A stretch of 59,034 bases of DNA, from positions 1 to 59,034 of the forward strand of contig JAISFR010000019.1 in the NCBI GenBank assembly GCA_031263565.1, in the 5' to 3' direction. The position numbers and the translations under genes are program-made. The DNA comes from Candidatus Adiutrix sp. Lineage in GTDB: Bacteria > Desulfobacterota > Desulfarculia > Adiutricales > Adiutricaceae. This document shows positions 58,271 through 59,034 of this stretch, piece by piece. The stretch's first letter is position 1. Each line of letters starts with the position of its first letter. The notes under the pieces were generated by a model. That model saw only the letters and a list, made by a program, of their open reading frames with translations, had not been told where the DNA came from and did no database searches.

Positions 58271-59034
58271 GGCTGGCCTCCGAGCACATTTTTTTCCCAC
58301 AGTTCCGAGAGGCTGTAGCGAGCCAGCCAATCTTCCAATTGTTCCGCCTGGAGCTTTTTGAATACGGAGCAGTGTTTTTCGGGATCGCGCTCAACTATTA
58401 CCAGATTTTCAAGATCGAACTCGTCAACCAACCGCGTGGATTGGGTAGCGAGAAGTACTTGAGTATGTTGGGCGGCAATTTTGACCATGCCGGCCAATTC
58501 AGAAATAGCTGCCGGGTGCAATCCCAATTCGGGCTCATCAAGGACAATAAACTTAGGTAGTAAATCCGGCGGCTGAAGCAATAAAGCAGCCAAGGCCATG
58601 AAGCGCAAGGAACCATCTGATATCTGGTGTGGATCAAACAGATAATCACCGTTAAAAGAATCCCTCCAGTTTAGGCGAACATATTCCCCGGAGCCAGGGA
58701 TAAGCTCCAGATCAAAATCTCCGAATTGAGGCATTACGCGCTGAATATGCCGAACAATACGATTGTAATATTTTTCATATGAAGCGTACCCTTTGAGCAT
58801 TTTGAGGAATGCCGCCAAGTTGCCTGCATCATGGCGCAGGTGCCCGGCATCGTCCACATAGCAACGGTCTTTTATTCTTGCCGTGTCCGAGGTGTCATGA
58901 AACTGATAGGCGCGGATACCAGACAAAAGAGAAAATAACACCCTGCTTGTCTCATGATCGTCATTCTTTATCCCTGGCACACTAATAACAGGATTCAAAA
59001 AATATTCCTGCGGAGTTGCCATATTTTTTTTGTG
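58267..59034 (-). CDS. AAA family ATPase (SMC/OLD-like), 5' end outside window
   Basis: At least 255 residues of an ABC/SMC-like ATPase. The signature region is QISDGSLRFMALAALLL, Walker B is FIVLDEPELGLHP, and the switch region VLLATQSTRLVDEF follows. Walker A is missing because the frame continues past the right edge; the first ATG at 59022 is not the real start. It is coupled to the DUF4276 gene. Such pairs occur in defence islands; the function here is inferred. Confidence 0.85.
   Translation of the reverse strand, partial: HKKNMATPQEYFLNPVISVPGIKNDDHETSRVLFSLLSGIRAYQFHDTSDTARIKDRCYVDDAGHLRHDAGNLAAFLKMLKGYASYEKYYNRIVRHIQRVMPQFGDFDLELIPGSGEYVRLNWRDSFNGDYLFDPHQISDGSLRFMALAALLLQPPDLLPKFIVLDEPELGLHPAAISELAGMVKIAAQHTQVLLATQSTRLVDEFDLENLVIVERDPEKHCSVFKKLQAEQLEDWLARYSLSELWEKNVLGGQP

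Noticed and set aside
1-59034. CRISPR array, tRNA or rRNA genes
   Set aside because: I saw no regularly spaced identical repeats and no tRNA-like or rRNA sequence, though reading by eye can miss a single tRNA.

Overview
The window is a GC-rich bacterial chromosome segment with tightly packed operons. HdrC/HdrB-like iron-sulfur proteins, a corrinoid protein, an FhlA-like and an NtrX-like sigma-54 activator, a regulatory mannose-type PTS, and a flagellar plus type IV pilus gene set together suggest an anaerobic, motile, Gram-negative bacterium of the Desulfobacterota (old Deltaproteobacteria). This is inference: no rRNA is present to prove it.

Layout. 1-3540 (minus): UDP-2,3-diacetamido-hexuronic acid genes for surface polysaccharide, including a fused dehydrogenase-acetyltransferase. 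3640-7380 (minus): HPt-STAS signalling protein, cysteine synthase and an FhlA-like sigma-54 activator. 7381-7774 holds a MITE-like insertion and a promoter. 7775-9831: aldo/keto reductase converging on an SPL-like radical SAM gene that overlaps a ParB-like gene. 10846-20250 (minus): a long housekeeping and regulatory run, in transcription order hpf, ptsN, rapZ, PTS IIA, IIB, IIC, rimI, ntrX-like, yihY-like, thiamine pyrophosphokinase, C39-like lipoprotein, uppS, ridA. 20603-22096 (plus): cheD, flavin reductase, small unknown. 22103-25870 (minus): sugar epimerase, aminotransferase, gltX. 26192-36844 (plus): flagellar block motA, two motB-type genes, fliL, M, N, O, P, Q, R, flhB, flhA, preceded by a sigma-54 promoter. 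36876-38887: nadA with a cysteine desulfurase. 38900-41533 (minus): secreted unknown, hdrB- and hdrC-like. 42069-45223: two PilT ATPases and a zinc-ribbon/pseudo-receiver protein. 45289-49218: a flagellin-like protein, a corrinoid protein, a secreted AMMECR1-like protein, DedA, palindromic repeats and a sigma-54-driven unknown. 49386-52449: parS, ybaK-like, rsmG, parS, parA, parB. 52770-57445: ChlI-like ATPase, DUF1015, rfbC, rfbB, yfcE-like. 57474-59034: four short IS21-like repeats and a lower-GC AAA ATPase/DUF4276 pair that looks like an acquired defence module.

How it works together. Three near-consensus sigma-54 promoters (GG, ten bases, GC) stand before motA, before the flagellin-like gene and before an unknown 209-residue gene, tying the last two to the flagellar regulon. 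Two candidate activators lie in the window, although rpoN itself is not at its common place beside hpf. Surface sugar genes are split over three loci. The parABS cluster points to a position near the replication origin.

Most unusual points: a two-MotB stator operon in which one MotB lacks the proton-binding aspartate; new palindromic or MITE-like repeats, one with a 9-bp target duplication; the SPL-ParB-like gene pair; a secreted AMMECR1-like protein; the flagellin-like protein; and the AAA/DUF4276 module.
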